This document shows positions 42,289 through 51,080 of a DNA stretch of 64,000 nt, in pieces. Numbering within the stretch: position 1 is the first letter of the stretch; every line of letters begins with the position of its first letter. Both the position numbers and the translations under genes were made by a program. Under the pieces are notes generated by a model. It was not told the origin of the DNA. It did no database searches and saw nothing but the letters and a program-made list of their open reading frames with translations. Origin of the DNA: Sphingomonas yunnanensis (GTDB taxonomy: Bacteria > Pseudomonadota > Alphaproteobacteria > Sphingomonadales > Sphingomonadaceae); assembly GCF_019898765.1 (NCBI RefSeq), contig NZ_JAIOKB010000010.1, positions 1 through 64,000 of the forward strand. The letters are read 5' to 3'.

Positions 42289-43896
42289 ATGACCGACGAT
42301 CTTCGCCCAGACGAGCTCACGTCCGCCGCCCTCGAGTCCAAGGCCTGGCCGTACGAGGAGGCGCGCAAGCTGCTCAAGCGCTGGCCCGACGGCAAGCCAG
42401 GCGGCGAGGCGATCCTGTTCGAGACGGGCTACGGCCCCTCGGGGCTGCCGCACATCGGCACCTTCAATGAAGTGCTGCGCACGACGATGGTGCGCAACGC
42501 CTTTCACGCGCTCTCCGACCAGAAGACGCGGCTGATCGCGTTCAGCGACGACATGGACGGGCTGCGCAAGGTGCCCGACAACGTGCCCAACGGCGCGATG
42601 CTGGCCGAGCATCTCGGCAAACCGCTGACTCGCATTCCCGACCCCTTCGGCAAGTTCGACAGCTTCGCCGCGCACAACAACGCGATGCTGCGGCAATTCC
42701 TCGACCGCTTCGGGTTCGGGTATGAGTTCGTCTCCTCGACCGATTATTACACCGGCGGCCGTTTCGACGAGGCACTGAAGGGCGTGCTGCGCCACTATCA
42801 GGGCATCATGGACGTGATGCTGCCGACGCTCCGCGCCGAGCGCCGCGCCACCTATTCGCCCGTGCTGCCGGTCAGCCCGACCAGCGGCGTGGTGCTGCAG
42901 GTGCCGGTCGAGGTAGTCGACGCCGCCGCGGGGACGATCGCCTTCACAGACGAGAACGGCGAGCGGATCGTCCAGTCGGCGCTGGGCGGGCTCGCCAAGC
43001 TGCAATGGAAGGTCGACTGGGCGATGCGCTGGGTCGCGCTCGGGGTCGATTACGAGATGTCGGGCAAGGACCTGATCGACTCGGTGGTGCAATCGTCCAA
43101 GATCGCGCGCGTGCTCGGCGGGCGCCCGCCCGAGGGCTTCAACTATGAGATGTTCCTCGACGAGAAGGGCGAGAAGATCTCCAAGTCGAAGGGCAACGGG
43201 CTCAGCCTCGACCAGTGGCTCACTTATGGCCCGGAGGAGAGCCTCGCCTTCTTCGCCTATCGCGAGCCCAAGAAGGCCAAGGCGCTGCACTTCGGCGTGA
43301 TCCCGCGCGCGGTCGACGATTACTGGCAGTTCCGCGGCAATTACCCCACGCAGCCGATCGCGCAGCGGCTCGGCAACCCGGTGCACCACATCCACGACGG
43401 GAAGGTGCCCGAGGAGACGCTGCCGATCACCTTCGGGCTGCTGCTCAACCTCGTCGGCGTGATGGGGGGCGACGCGACACGCGAGCAGGTGTGGGGCTAT
43501 CTCGCCAATTACGTGCCCGACGCCTCACCCGCGACCTATCCCGCGCTCGACCGGCTGATCGGCCATGCGCTGGCCTATGCGCGCGACTTCGTGGCGCCGA
43601 CGCTCCACCGCCGCGCGCCGATCGGGGTCGAGGTGCCCGCGCTCGAGCGGCTCGACGCCGAGCTCGCCGCGCTGCCGGAGGGGGCGAGCGCGGAGGACGT
43701 GCAGAACATCGTCTATGAGATCGGCAAGGCCTCGTTCGGCGAGGCGGGCGGCTTCGCCGAGCTGCGCGATTGGTTCAGGGCGCTGTACGAGACGCTGCTC
43801 GGCACCAGCCAGGGGCCGCGGATGGGCAGCTTCATCGCGCTGTATGGCGTGGAGAACAGCCGCCGGCTGATCGCCGAGGCTCTGGCGCAGGGGTGA
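42289..43896 (+). CDS. lysS: Lysine--tRNA ligase, class I
   Basis: The archaeal-type class I LysRS that replaces the class II enzyme in alphaproteobacteria. The HIGH-like motif PHIG is at 54-57 and the KMSKS-like motif KISKSKG at 296-302. The 535-residue length is normal. Monocistronic and divergent from crtZ with 32 bp between starts. Confidence 0.96.
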   Translation: MTDDLRPDELTSAALESKAWPYEEARKLLKRWPDGKPGGEAILFETGYGPSGLPHIGTFNEVLRTTMVRNAFHALSDQKTRLIAFSDDMDGLRKVPDNVPNGAMLAEHLGKPLTRIPDPFGKFDSFAAHNNAMLRQFLDRFGFGYEFVSSTDYYTGGRFDEALKGVLRHYQGIMDVMLPTLRAERRATYSPVLPVSPTSGVVLQVPVEVVDAAAGTIAFTDENGERIVQSALGGLAKLQWKVDWAMRWVALGVDYEMSGKDLIDSVVQSSKIARVLGGRPPEGFNYEMFLDEKGEKISKSKGNGLSLDQWLTYGPEESLAFFAYREPKKAKALHFGVIPRAVDDYWQFRGNYPTQPIAQRLGNPVHHIHDGKVPEETLPITFGLLLNLVGVMGGDATREQVWGYLANYVPDASPATYPALDRLIGHALAYARDFVAPTLHRRAPIGVEVPALERLDAELAALPEGASAEDVQNIVYEIGKASFGEAGGFAELRDWFRALYETLLGTSQGPRMGSFIALYGVENSRRLIAEALAQG

Positions 43897-43964
43897 CGCT
43901 GACGGGGCACGCCCTTCTTCGATCCGCCCCACCCGCTGCCCCATCGCGATCGCGCAGCTGATCC

Positions 43965-44042
43965 GTGCTCCGGCGCAAGCCGGAGCCCAGGGCCACGAGG
44001 GTGAGGCTTGTGGCTCCCGGGCTCCTGCGTGCGCAGGAGCAC
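43965..44042. repeat. REP-like element, complete (GTGCTCC family)
   Basis: GTGCTCCGG-CGCAAG-CCGGAGCCCAGGG and the inverted partner CCCGGGCTCCTGCG-TG-CGCAGGAGCAC form two hairpins about 40 bp apart that can also pair with each other. Located between convergent lysS and the mitofilin-like gene. Confidence 0.8.
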
Positions 44043-44090
44043 GCGTAGACGGTAAACTGTGTCGGCTCAGCGCGAACGACCGCTAGCCTA

Positions 44091-44921
44091 CTACCCTGCC
44101 GGCGCCGCCTCCGCGCGGGCGATGCCCGCCGCCGCGGTCGCCGCGCCCGTGATCGCCGCCGACTCGAGCGTGTCGAGCGCGGCGCGCGCGGCGACGTAGC
44201 GGCGGGCCGCCGCGATCCAGTTGCTCGCCTCGGCCGCGCCGGGCAGCCGCTCGACCTCGGCCAGCGCTGTCTCGACATTGCCCGTGCCGAGCTGGCGCCG
44301 CGCGCGCGCCAGCCGGTCGGACGGCAGCGGCGAGGGCGTGCCGGCGCGGTGGATCACCACCAGGCCGCGCAGCTCGCCGCCGATCCCGGCCCACCAGTCG
44401 CTCTTCTGGGCGAGCAGCGTCGGCGCGGCGGCGCTGAGCCCCTCGCGCAGGTCCTCCAGCGTCACCGGCGCGCGCGAGTCGCGGATCACGCCGTTGACCT
44501 CGCGGGGGAAGGCCGCGCCGAAGCGGCGGCGCAGCTCGCCCTCGAGATAGCCGAGTCCGACGCCGCGATCGAGCGCGCGCCGCGCCGCGAAGGTGATCAG
44601 GATCGCTTCGGCGCGCCCGGCGTTGCTCGCCGCCTGCGCGCTCTCGCCGTCGATCCGCGCCGCGCGCGCCTCCAGGTTGGCGAGCTGCGCGGCGAGCGCG
44701 GCCTCGCGCAGCGCCAGGGTCGAGACGTCGGGCATGATCGGCGTCGGCGCAGCGGTCGGTGCCGCGGCGGGGCTGGCGGAACGGCCGAACAGGCCGGGCG
44801 CGTTGCGCGAGGCATAGGCCATCAGCGCCAGCCCGACCGCGAAGGCGATCACCGCGATCACCAGCACCGGCCCCATCCGCGATCGCTGCGCGCCCTGCGC
44901 CGTGTCCATCCCGTCGCTCAC
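44091..44921 (-). CDS. Mitofilin-like inner-membrane protein of the hem operon
   Basis: A 276-residue protein starting at GTG 44921, preceded by GAGGAAG. One N-terminal TM helix (about 16-36) is followed by a long Ala-rich helical region with coiled-coil character and a C-terminal helical domain. This matches the alphaproteobacterial mitofilin/COG4223-type proteins that follow hemD and are regarded as relatives of mitochondrial Mic60. It lies 43 bp downstream of hemD. Confidence 0.75.
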   Translation of the reverse strand: MSDGMDTAQGAQRSRMGPVLVIAVIAFAVGLALMAYASRNAPGLFGRSASPAAAPTAAPTPIMPDVSTLALREAALAAQLANLEARAARIDGESAQAASNAGRAEAILITFAARRALDRGVGLGYLEGELRRRFGAAFPREVNGVIRDSRAPVTLEDLREGLSAAAPTLLAQKSDWWAGIGGELRGLVVIHRAGTPSPLPSDRLARARRQLGTGNVETALAEVERLPGAAEASNWIAAARRYVAARAALDTLESAAITGAATAAAGIARAEAAPAG

Positions 44922-44964
44922 TCGCGCTTCCTCGCCGCCGAGCATCCTTATCCCCGCGCGCGCG

Positions 44965-45624
44965 TCACGGGTCAATCGCGAGCCCGGCGGCGCATTCCAC
45001 CAGCGCGAGGTCGGTCGGCGCGCGCGCCGCCGCGGCCGCCCGCCAGCCATCGCCCGCCGCGGCGAGCACCGCCTCGCTCAGCGCGGCGAGCCGCACCCGC
45101 TCGCGCGGCAGCGCGGCGGCGAGCGCGGCGAAGCGCTCCGCCGCGCGCGGCGAGTGGAGCAGTACCACCGCGTCGAGCGCGGCGGCCAGCGCCTCGGGTG
45201 GTGGCGTCACCGCGACGCTGGCGTAGACCGTCGCCGCGGGTAGCGCGAGCTTGCCGGCGCGGTCGCGCCCCGCGAGATGTAGCAGCCGCGGATAGGCCCG
45301 CGCCTGCGCCACCGCGTCGGCGGCGTCGCGGCTGCCCACCAGCACCACCGTCAGCCCCGCCGCGCGGGCGGCACGCGCGGTCGCCGCGCCCACCGCCACC
45401 ACGGGCAGCGACGCGAGTCGTGCCAGCCCGGCGCCGGCGTGCCGCACCGCGTTGGCGCTGGTGATCAGCAGCGCGTCATAGGCGCGTGGATCGGGCACCG
45501 ACCAGGCGCGCGGCTCGACCCGGAACAGCGGCAGCGCGCGCGCCTCGATCCCGGCGGCGGCGAGCGCGGCGCGGGTGTGCGCGTTGCCCGGTTCGGGGCG
45601 GAGCACCAGCGCGGCGCGCGGCAT
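44965..45624 (-). CDS. hemD: Uroporphyrinogen-III synthase
   Basis: HemD cyclises hydroxymethylbilane with D-ring inversion to uroporphyrinogen III. The protein is 219 residues, of low general conservation as usual for HemD, with the family landmarks ALLITSANAVRH and VAVGAATARAARAAG. The call is strengthened by its position 6 bp downstream of hemC. Confidence 0.92.
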   Translation of the reverse strand: MPRAALVLRPEPGNAHTRAALAAAGIEARALPLFRVEPRAWSVPDPRAYDALLITSANAVRHAGAGLARLASLPVVAVGAATARAARAAGLTVVLVGSRDAADAVAQARAYPRLLHLAGRDRAGKLALPAATVYASVAVTPPPEALAAALDAVVLLHSPRAAERFAALAAALPRERVRLAALSEAVLAAAGDGWRAAAAARAPTDLALVECAAGLAIDP

Positions 45625-45630
45625 CGCCGC

Positions 45631-46533
45631 TCAGCCGAACAGCGCGCGGATAGCGGGCGGCGCGCGCTCGAGCAGCTCGGCGGCGAGCCGCGCGCCCAGC
45701 GCCACCGGATCGTCGCCGCGCGCCTCGCCCGCGACATGCTCGGCCCCGTCGGGGCTGAGCAGCTCGGCGCGCAGGCGCAGCGTGTCACCGTCGTACACCG
45801 CCAGCGCGGCGACGGGCGAGTGGCAGTCGGCGGCGAGCGCGGCGAGCAGCGCGCGCTCGGCGTCGACCGCGCGGTGCGTCGCGGCGTCGTCGATCGCGGC
45901 GACCGCGTCATGGGCGGGCCCCTCGTTACGGGTCTCGACGCCCACCGCACCCTGTGCCGGGGCGGGCAGCATCTGGTCGAGCGGTATCGCGACGCCGGTG
46001 TCATGGCGCCCGAGCCGCTCCAGCCCCGCCGCCGCGAGCAGCGTCGAGTCGACCTCGCCCGCGGCGAGCTTCCCCAGCCTCGTGTCGACGTTGCCGCGGA
46101 ACAGCACCGGGCGGAGATCGGGGCGGAGGCGGCGCAGCTGCGCAGCGCGGCGCGGGCTGCTCGTGCCCACCGACGCCCCATCGGGCAAGGCGGCGATGCT
46201 GGGAGCACCGATCAGCCGGTCGCGCACGTCCGCGCGCGGCAGCATCGCCGCGACCGCGATCGCGGCGGGGCGCAAAGTCTCGACGTCTTTCATCGAGTGG
46301 ACGCAGGCGTCCACCTCGCCCGCCAGCAGCGCGCGGTCGAGCTCGCGCGTCCACAGGGCCTTGCCGCCGATCTCGGCGAGCGCGCGGTCCTGCACGCGGT
46401 CGCCGGTGGTGCGGATCACCACGATCTCGATCGAGTCCCAGCCGTGCGCCGCGCGCAGCGCGTCGCGCACCATCCCCGCCTGGGTGAGCGCCAGCGGTGA
46501 GCCGCGGGTGCCGAGCTTGAAGACATGGGACAA
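45631..46533 (-). CDS. hemC: Porphobilinogen deaminase (hydroxymethylbilane synthase)
   Basis: HemC polymerises four porphobilinogens to hydroxymethylbilane. The dipyrromethane cofactor Cys is C237 in AADCHSP; KLGTRGSPLAL (6-16) and VHSMKD (78-83) are family signatures. The start is taken as TTG at 46533, since no ATG or GTG lies between it and the first conserved block; this gives 300 residues against about 310 for the family. It leads the hemC-hemD-mitofilin operon and is divergent from tsaD. Confidence 0.94.
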   Translation of the reverse strand: MSHVFKLGTRGSPLALTQAGMVRDALRAAHGWDSIEIVVIRTTGDRVQDRALAEIGGKALWTRELDRALLAGEVDACVHSMKDVETLRPAAIAVAAMLPRADVRDRLIGAPSIAALPDGASVGTSSPRRAAQLRRLRPDLRPVLFRGNVDTRLGKLAAGEVDSTLLAAAGLERLGRHDTGVAIPLDQMLPAPAQGAVGVETRNEGPAHDAVAAIDDAATHRAVDAERALLAALAADCHSPVAALAVYDGDTLRLRAELLSPDGAEHVAGEARGDDPVALGARLAAELLERAPPAIRALFG

Positions 46534-46682
46534 GGGGGCGGTGATCCGGACGGCGGCTTCGAAGAAGCGGTCGTTAGAGGAACCCGGGCCGGCTTCACAA
46601 GCGGGTCGCGACGAGCGGCGGCATCCGCTTCCTTCCACAACCCACCTTCGACAAGGGCGCGCGCAGCCGCTAGAGCGCGCGC

Positions 46683-47708
46683 ATGCTGATCCTCGGGCTC
46701 GAATCCTCGTGCGACGAGACCGCCGCCGCGCTCGTCACCGGCGACCGCCGGGTGCTGGCGCATCGCCTCGCCGGGCAGGAGGCGGCGCACCGCCCGTTCG
46801 GCGGCGTGGTCCCCGAGATCGCGGCGCGCGCGCACGTCGAGGCGCTCGAACCGCTGGTCGCCGCCGCGCTCGCCGACGCGGGCGTGACGCTGGCCGACGT
46901 CGACGCGGTCGCGGCCACGGCGGGACCGGGGCTGATCGGCGGCGTGATGGTCGGGCTCGTCACCGGCAAGGCGCTGGCGCATGCCGCGGGCAAGCCGCTG
47001 GTCGCGGTCAACCATCTCGAGGGCCACGCGCTGAGCCCGCGGCTCGCCGACGCCGATCTCGCCTTCCCCTATCTGCTGCTGCTCGTCTCGGGCGGTCACT
47101 GCCAGCTGCTGCTGGTCGAGGGCGTCGCGCGCTATCGCCGACTGGCCACCACGATCGACGACGCCGCGGGCGAGGCGTTCGACAAGACCGCCAAGATCCT
47201 CGGGCTCGGCTTCCCGGGAGGTCCCGCGGTGGAGGCGGCGGCGCGGACCGGTGACCCGCGGGCGGTCCCGCTGCCGCGACCGCTCAGGGGCTCGGCCGAG
47301 CCGCATTTCTCCTTCGCCGGGCTGAAGGCGGCGGTGGCGCGGATGGCGCCGCTCCACCCCGCGGCGGACGTGGCGGCGAGCTTCCAGGCGGCGGTGGTCG
47401 ACTGCCTCGTCGATCGCACGCGCCGCGCGATCGGCCGCGCCGCGGACGCCACCGCTCTGGTGGTCGCGGGCGGGGTCGCCGCCAACGGTGCGGTGCGCGC
47501 GGCGCTGGAGGATCTCGCCGGCGAGCGCGGGATGCGCTTCGTCGCGCCGCCGGCGTGGCTGTGCACCGACAATGCCGCGATGATCGCCTGGGCGGGCGCC
47601 GAGCGCCTGGCCGCCGGGCTGACCGATCCGCTCGACGTCGCCGCGCGCGCGCGCTGGCCGCTCGATCCCGACGCCGAGAAGGTGCGCGGCGCGGGGGTGA
47701 AGGCGTGA
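46683..47708 (+). CDS. tsaD: tRNA N6-adenosine threonylcarbamoyltransferase TsaD
   Basis: TsaD transfers the threonylcarbamoyl group to A37 of ANN-decoding tRNAs. The metal-binding segment RAHVE (H51) and the NHLEGH motif (about 110-115), along with GLESSCDET at the N-terminus, are diagnostic. The 341-residue length is normal. It overlaps gpsA by four bases (GTGA). Confidence 0.96.
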   Translation: MLILGLESSCDETAAALVTGDRRVLAHRLAGQEAAHRPFGGVVPEIAARAHVEALEPLVAAALADAGVTLADVDAVAATAGPGLIGGVMVGLVTGKALAHAAGKPLVAVNHLEGHALSPRLADADLAFPYLLLLVSGGHCQLLLVEGVARYRRLATTIDDAAGEAFDKTAKILGLGFPGGPAVEAAARTGDPRAVPLPRPLRGSAEPHFSFAGLKAAVARMAPLHPAADVAASFQAAVVDCLVDRTRRAIGRAADATALVVAGGVAANGAVRAALEDLAGERGMRFVAPPAWLCTDNAAMIAWAGAERLAAGLTDPLDVAARARWPLDPDAEKVRGAGVKA

Positions 47709-48682
47709 GCGCGATCGGCGTGATCGGCGCGGGTGCCTGGGGCACCGCGCTGGCGCAGGTGGCGGCGAGCAACGGCCATGACGTGCGACTGTGGGCGCGC
47801 GACGCCGCGCTGGTCGCGGCGATCAACGCTGGCCATGAGAACGCCGGCTACCTGCCCGGCGCGGCGCTGTCGCCACTCATCCGCGCGACCACCGATCTCG
47901 CCTGGGTCGCCGAGGCGGAGGTCAATCTGATGGTCACGCCGGCGCAGGCGATGCGCACGGTGCTCGCGGCGCTGCCGGCGAACGCGCAGCCGCTGGTGGT
48001 CTGTTCGAAGGGGATCGAGGCGGGCAGCCACCTGCTGATGAGCGAGGTCGCCGCGGCCGAGCACCCGCGCTCGCCGGTGCTGGTGCTGTCGGGCCCGACC
48101 TTCGCGCACGAGGTCGCGCGCGGCCTGCCCACCGCGGTGACGCTGGCGTCCGTGGACGCCGGCGTGCGCGCGCGAATCGCCGAGCTGATCGCCGCGCCGC
48201 ACTTCCGCCCCTATGCCAGCGCCGACGTGATCGGTGCCGAGATCGGCGGCGCGGTGAAGAACGTGCTCGCGATCGCCTGCGGCGTCGTCGAGGGCGCGGG
48301 GCTGGGGCAGAACGCGCGCGCGGCGCTGATCGCGCGCGGCTTCGCCGAGATGACGCGCTTCGGCCTGGCCAAGGGCGCGCGCGCCGAGACGCTGGCGGGC
48401 CTGTCGGGGCTGGGCGACCTCGTGCTGACCTGCTCCTCGACCGCCTCGCGCAACTTCTCGCTCGGCGCGGGGATCGGCCGCGGCGAGGCGGCGGGGGCGC
48501 TGCTGGCCGAGCGCCGCACCGTCGCGGAGGGCGCCTATACCGCGCCGGTGCTGCGCGAGGCGGCGGCAGCCGCGGGCGTGGAGATGCCGATCACCGCGGC
48601 GGTGTGTGCGCTGCTCGACGGCGCGCCGGTGCGCGCGGTGATCGACGCGCTGCTGGCGCGGCCGCTGCGCGACGAGGGGTGA
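47705..48682 (+). CDS. gpsA: Glycerol-3-phosphate dehydrogenase [NAD(P)+]
   Basis: GpsA reduces DHAP to sn-glycerol-3-phosphate for phospholipid synthesis. The Rossmann GAGAWGTALA motif is near residues 8-17, the KGIE and SGPTFAHEVA motifs and the catalytic Lys in GGAVKN are present. The 325-residue protein starts at GTG 47705 inside the tsaD stop. Together with the plsC-like gene upstream, the window carries two steps of phospholipid precursor synthesis. Confidence 0.95.
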   Translation: MSAIGVIGAGAWGTALAQVAASNGHDVRLWARDAALVAAINAGHENAGYLPGAALSPLIRATTDLAWVAEAEVNLMVTPAQAMRTVLAALPANAQPLVVCSKGIEAGSHLLMSEVAAAEHPRSPVLVLSGPTFAHEVARGLPTAVTLASVDAGVRARIAELIAAPHFRPYASADVIGAEIGGAVKNVLAIACGVVEGAGLGQNARAALIARGFAEMTRFGLAKGARAETLAGLSGLGDLVLTCSSTASRNFSLGAGIGRGEAAGALLAERRTVAEGAYTAPVLREAAAAAGVEMPITAAVCALLDGAPVRAVIDALLARPLRDEG

Positions 48683-48850
48683 GGGGCGCGCGGTAACTTC
48701 TTCCGAATAGCGAGGGTGCGGCGACGTCGCCGATCGATCCTCCGCTGCGAGGGAGGTGGCAGGCCGCAGGCCTGACGGAGGGGTGATCCGGCCGACGAGT
48801 GTCGCTGGACTCACGACCGGCGGTACCCCCCCGTCGCGCTGCGCGCGCCA

Positions 48851-48915
48851 GTGCGGGCGAGATGGTGTCCCCCGGACACCATCTTGGCTTGCCGGGGACA
48901 AGCCAAAGCCCGCAC
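48851..48915. repeat. Nested three-stem hairpin element
   Basis: An outer stem GTGCGGGC (48851-48858) / GCCCGCAC (48908-48915) encloses two perfect hairpins: GATGGTGTCC-CCC-GGACACCATC (48861-48883) and TTGGCTTG-N7-CAAGCCAA (48884-48906). The whole folds as a compact junction. It lies in the gap between convergent gpsA and hisN. An adjacent GGAGGTGGCAGGCCGCAGGCCTG segment is a further repeat-like sequence. Confidence 0.75.
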
Positions 48916-48971
48916 TCCTCTCAGGGGAGGATTATTGGAAGGTCGCTCCATCCTGGCCCGTGCACGCCGCT

Positions 48972-49799
48972 CTAGTGGTCGTGCCCGTGCTCGTGCCCAT
49001 GCCCCTGCACCCCATGCAGCGCCTCGAGCACGTCGTCGGCGCGGGCGGGGTCGCCGATCGCGAGCACGTGGCCCGCGCTGGCGCTCGTGAGCGGGTCGCC
49101 GTTCCAGTCGCACATCCGCCCGCCCGCGCCCTCCACCACCGGCACCAGCGCGGCGAAGTCGTAGAGCTGCAGCCCCGACTCGCACACCACGTCGAGGTGC
49201 CCGCTCGCCAGCAGCCCGTAATTGTAGCAGTCGCCGCCATAGACCGGCCCCTGCCGCGGCGCGCCGCCGCTCGCCGCCGCGACCAGCGCCATGTAATGCG
49301 GCACGTCGCCCTCGGCGAAGAGGTGCGGGCTGGTGGTGGCGACGATCGCGCCCTCCAGCGCGGCGCAGGCGCGGGCGTGCGCCGGCGCGCCGTTGAGCAG
49401 CGTCGGCCGGCCGGTGACGCCGATCCAGCGCTCGCGCTGCACCGGCTGGTCGATGATGCCGAGGACCGGCCAGCCGTCCTCCACCAGCGCGATCAACGTG
49501 CCGAAGATCGCGCGCCCGGCGGTGAAGCTGCGCGTGCCGTCGATCGGGTCGAGCACCCACTGCCGCCCGGTGACACCCTCCTTGGTGCCGTGCTCCTCCC
49601 CGACGATGCCGTCGCCGGAGCGCTCGGCGTCCAGCAGGCGGCGCATCGCCTCCTCCGCCTCGCGGTCGGCGTTGGTGACGGGCGAGCGGTCGGCCTTCAG
49701 CTCCAGCCCGGCCGGCTGGCGGAAATAGGGGCGGATCACCGCGCCGGCGGCGTCGGCGAGGCGGTGGGCGAGCGCGATGTCATCGGGGCGGACGGGCAT
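48972..49799 (-). CDS. hisN: Histidinol-phosphatase, inositol monophosphatase family (HisN)
   Basis: An IMPase-fold phosphatase, used for histidinol phosphate in alphaproteobacteria. Metal-binding motifs GEEHG and DPIDGTRSF are present, along with a C-terminal DWNGDPL block. The ATG at 49799 gives 275 residues. The last nine residues read HGHEHGHDH, an unusual histidine-rich tail. The substrate call (histidinol phosphate versus inositol phosphate) is inferred from family usage in this lineage. Confidence 0.85.
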   Translation of the reverse strand: MPVRPDDIALAHRLADAAGAVIRPYFRQPAGLELKADRSPVTNADREAEEAMRRLLDAERSGDGIVGEEHGTKEGVTGRQWVLDPIDGTRSFTAGRAIFGTLIALVEDGWPVLGIIDQPVQRERWIGVTGRPTLLNGAPAHARACAALEGAIVATTSPHLFAEGDVPHYMALVAAASGGAPRQGPVYGGDCYNYGLLASGHLDVVCESGLQLYDFAALVPVVEGAGGRMCDWNGDPLTSASAGHVLAIGDPARADDVLEALHGVQGHGHEHGHDH

Positions 49800-49845
49800 G
49801 GCCCTGCCTATCGCGCGCGGCGGCGCTAGGCTAGAAGCCTCGGCC

Positions 49846-50712
49846 ATGGACGCGATCGTGGCTATCTCACTGTCGGCGCTGGCGATGACGATCATCGTCG
49901 GGGTGCGCTACCTGCTCGCCAGCGGCGGCTTCGCGCTGGCGACTCGGTGGCGCCACCGCGACCTCTACGCCGGGCTCGACCCGCAGATCCGCCGCGAGAT
50001 CGGCTGGAGCCTCGCCTCTGCCGCGATCTACGGCGTGCCCGCGGGCGTGCTCGCCTGGGGGTGGCAGGCGCACGGCTGGACCCGGGTCTACGAGGACGTC
50101 CACGCCTATCCGCTCTGGTACCTGCCCGTCTCGGTGCTGCTGTACCTCGTCGCGCACGACGCCTGGTTCTACTGGACGCACCGCTGGATGCACCGCCCGC
50201 GCGTGTTCAAGCTGGCGCACGCGGTCCACCACGCCAGCCGCCCGCCGACCGCCTGGGCGGCGATGGCGTTCCATCCGATCGAGGCGGTGAGCGGGGCTGT
50301 TGCCATTCCGCTACTGGTCCTCGTGATTCCGATCCATGTCGCCGCGCTCGGACTGGTGCTGACGATCATGACGGTTATGGGAGTAACCAACCATATGGGC
50401 TGGGAGATCTTCCCGAAGTTCATGTGGAGGGGGCGCCTCGGCGGCTGGCTCATCACGGCCAGTCATCATCAGCGGCATCATGAGCGGTACGGGTGCAATT
50501 ATGGTCTCTACTTCCGCTTCTGGGACCGTCTCTGCGGGACGGACGACGGGCTCGGCGATTTCGCGCGGTCGCACCAGCAGGCGCGCGCGCGCGCTGCTCG
50601 CGGCGCTGGTGGCGGCGCCGCTGGTGAGCGCGGCGCCGGTGGGCTCGCTCGACGTGTCGATCGCGCAGATGCGCTCGGCCAAGGGCATGATCCGCGTGTG
50701 CCTCACCGCTGA
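49846..50712 (+). CDS. Sterol desaturase/fatty acid hydroxylase family protein
   Basis: A membrane di-iron enzyme with several TM segments and the histidine boxes HRWMH (HRWMHRPRVF), HAVHH and HHQRHH, as in fatty acid/sterol hydroxylases. The natural body ends around FWDRLCGTDDGLGDF; the last 45 or so residues are low-complexity Arg/Ala/Gly read-through that overlaps the next gene by about 210 bp in another frame. Substrate unknown; possibly hydroxylation of a membrane lipid or carotenoid. Confidence 0.85.
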   Translation: MDAIVAISLSALAMTIIVGVRYLLASGGFALATRWRHRDLYAGLDPQIRREIGWSLASAAIYGVPAGVLAWGWQAHGWTRVYEDVHAYPLWYLPVSVLLYLVAHDAWFYWTHRWMHRPRVFKLAHAVHHASRPPTAWAAMAFHPIEAVSGAVAIPLLVLVIPIHVAALGLVLTIMTVMGVTNHMGWEIFPKFMWRGRLGGWLITASHHQRHHERYGCNYGLYFRFWDRLCGTDDGLGDFARSHQQARARAARGAGGGAAGERGAGGLARRVDRADALGQGHDPRVPHR

Positions 50713-51007
50713 CCCGGCGAACTTCCCGCGCTGCGTCGACGACCGCGACGCGGTGACCCGCTCGATCCCCGCCGGACAGCACAGCCTGCGCTTCGCCGCG
50801 CTGCCGCGCGGCGACTATGCGGTGGCGGTGATCCACGACGAGAACGGCAACGCCAAGCTCGACACGTTCGCGGGCATCCCGAAGGAAGGCTTCGGCTTCT
50901 CGAACAATCCCGCGATCCGATTCGGACCGCCGCGCTTCAAGGCGGCGCGCTTCACGCTGGCGAGTGATGCAGAAGCGCAACAGGTGAAGATGCACTACAT
51001 CCTCTGA
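50501..51007 (+). CDS. DUF2141 domain-containing exported protein
   Basis: A protein whose mature part (from APVGSLDVSI onward) matches DUF2141, a small beta-rich secreted domain often found beside carotenoid or fatty acid hydroxylase genes. The signal-peptide core RRARALLAALVAAPLVSA is clear, but no start codon precedes it closely: the first ATG is at 50501, giving an unusual 30-residue n-region inside the desaturase frame. Either the n-region is long, a non-ATG start is used, or a frameshift has disturbed the junction. Confidence 0.78.
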   Translation: MVSTSASGTVSAGRTTGSAISRGRTSRRARALLAALVAAPLVSAAPVGSLDVSIAQMRSAKGMIRVCLTADPANFPRCVDDRDAVTRSIPAGQHSLRFAALPRGDYAVAVIHDENGNAKLDTFAGIPKEGFGFSNNPAIRFGPPRFKAARFTLASDAEAQQVKMHYIL

Positions 51008-51080
51008 CGATCCGGTGCGGGAGCGAATCTGATTCCAATCAGTTACGCGCCCGACATCAGAACATCAGGGGTTTCACATC

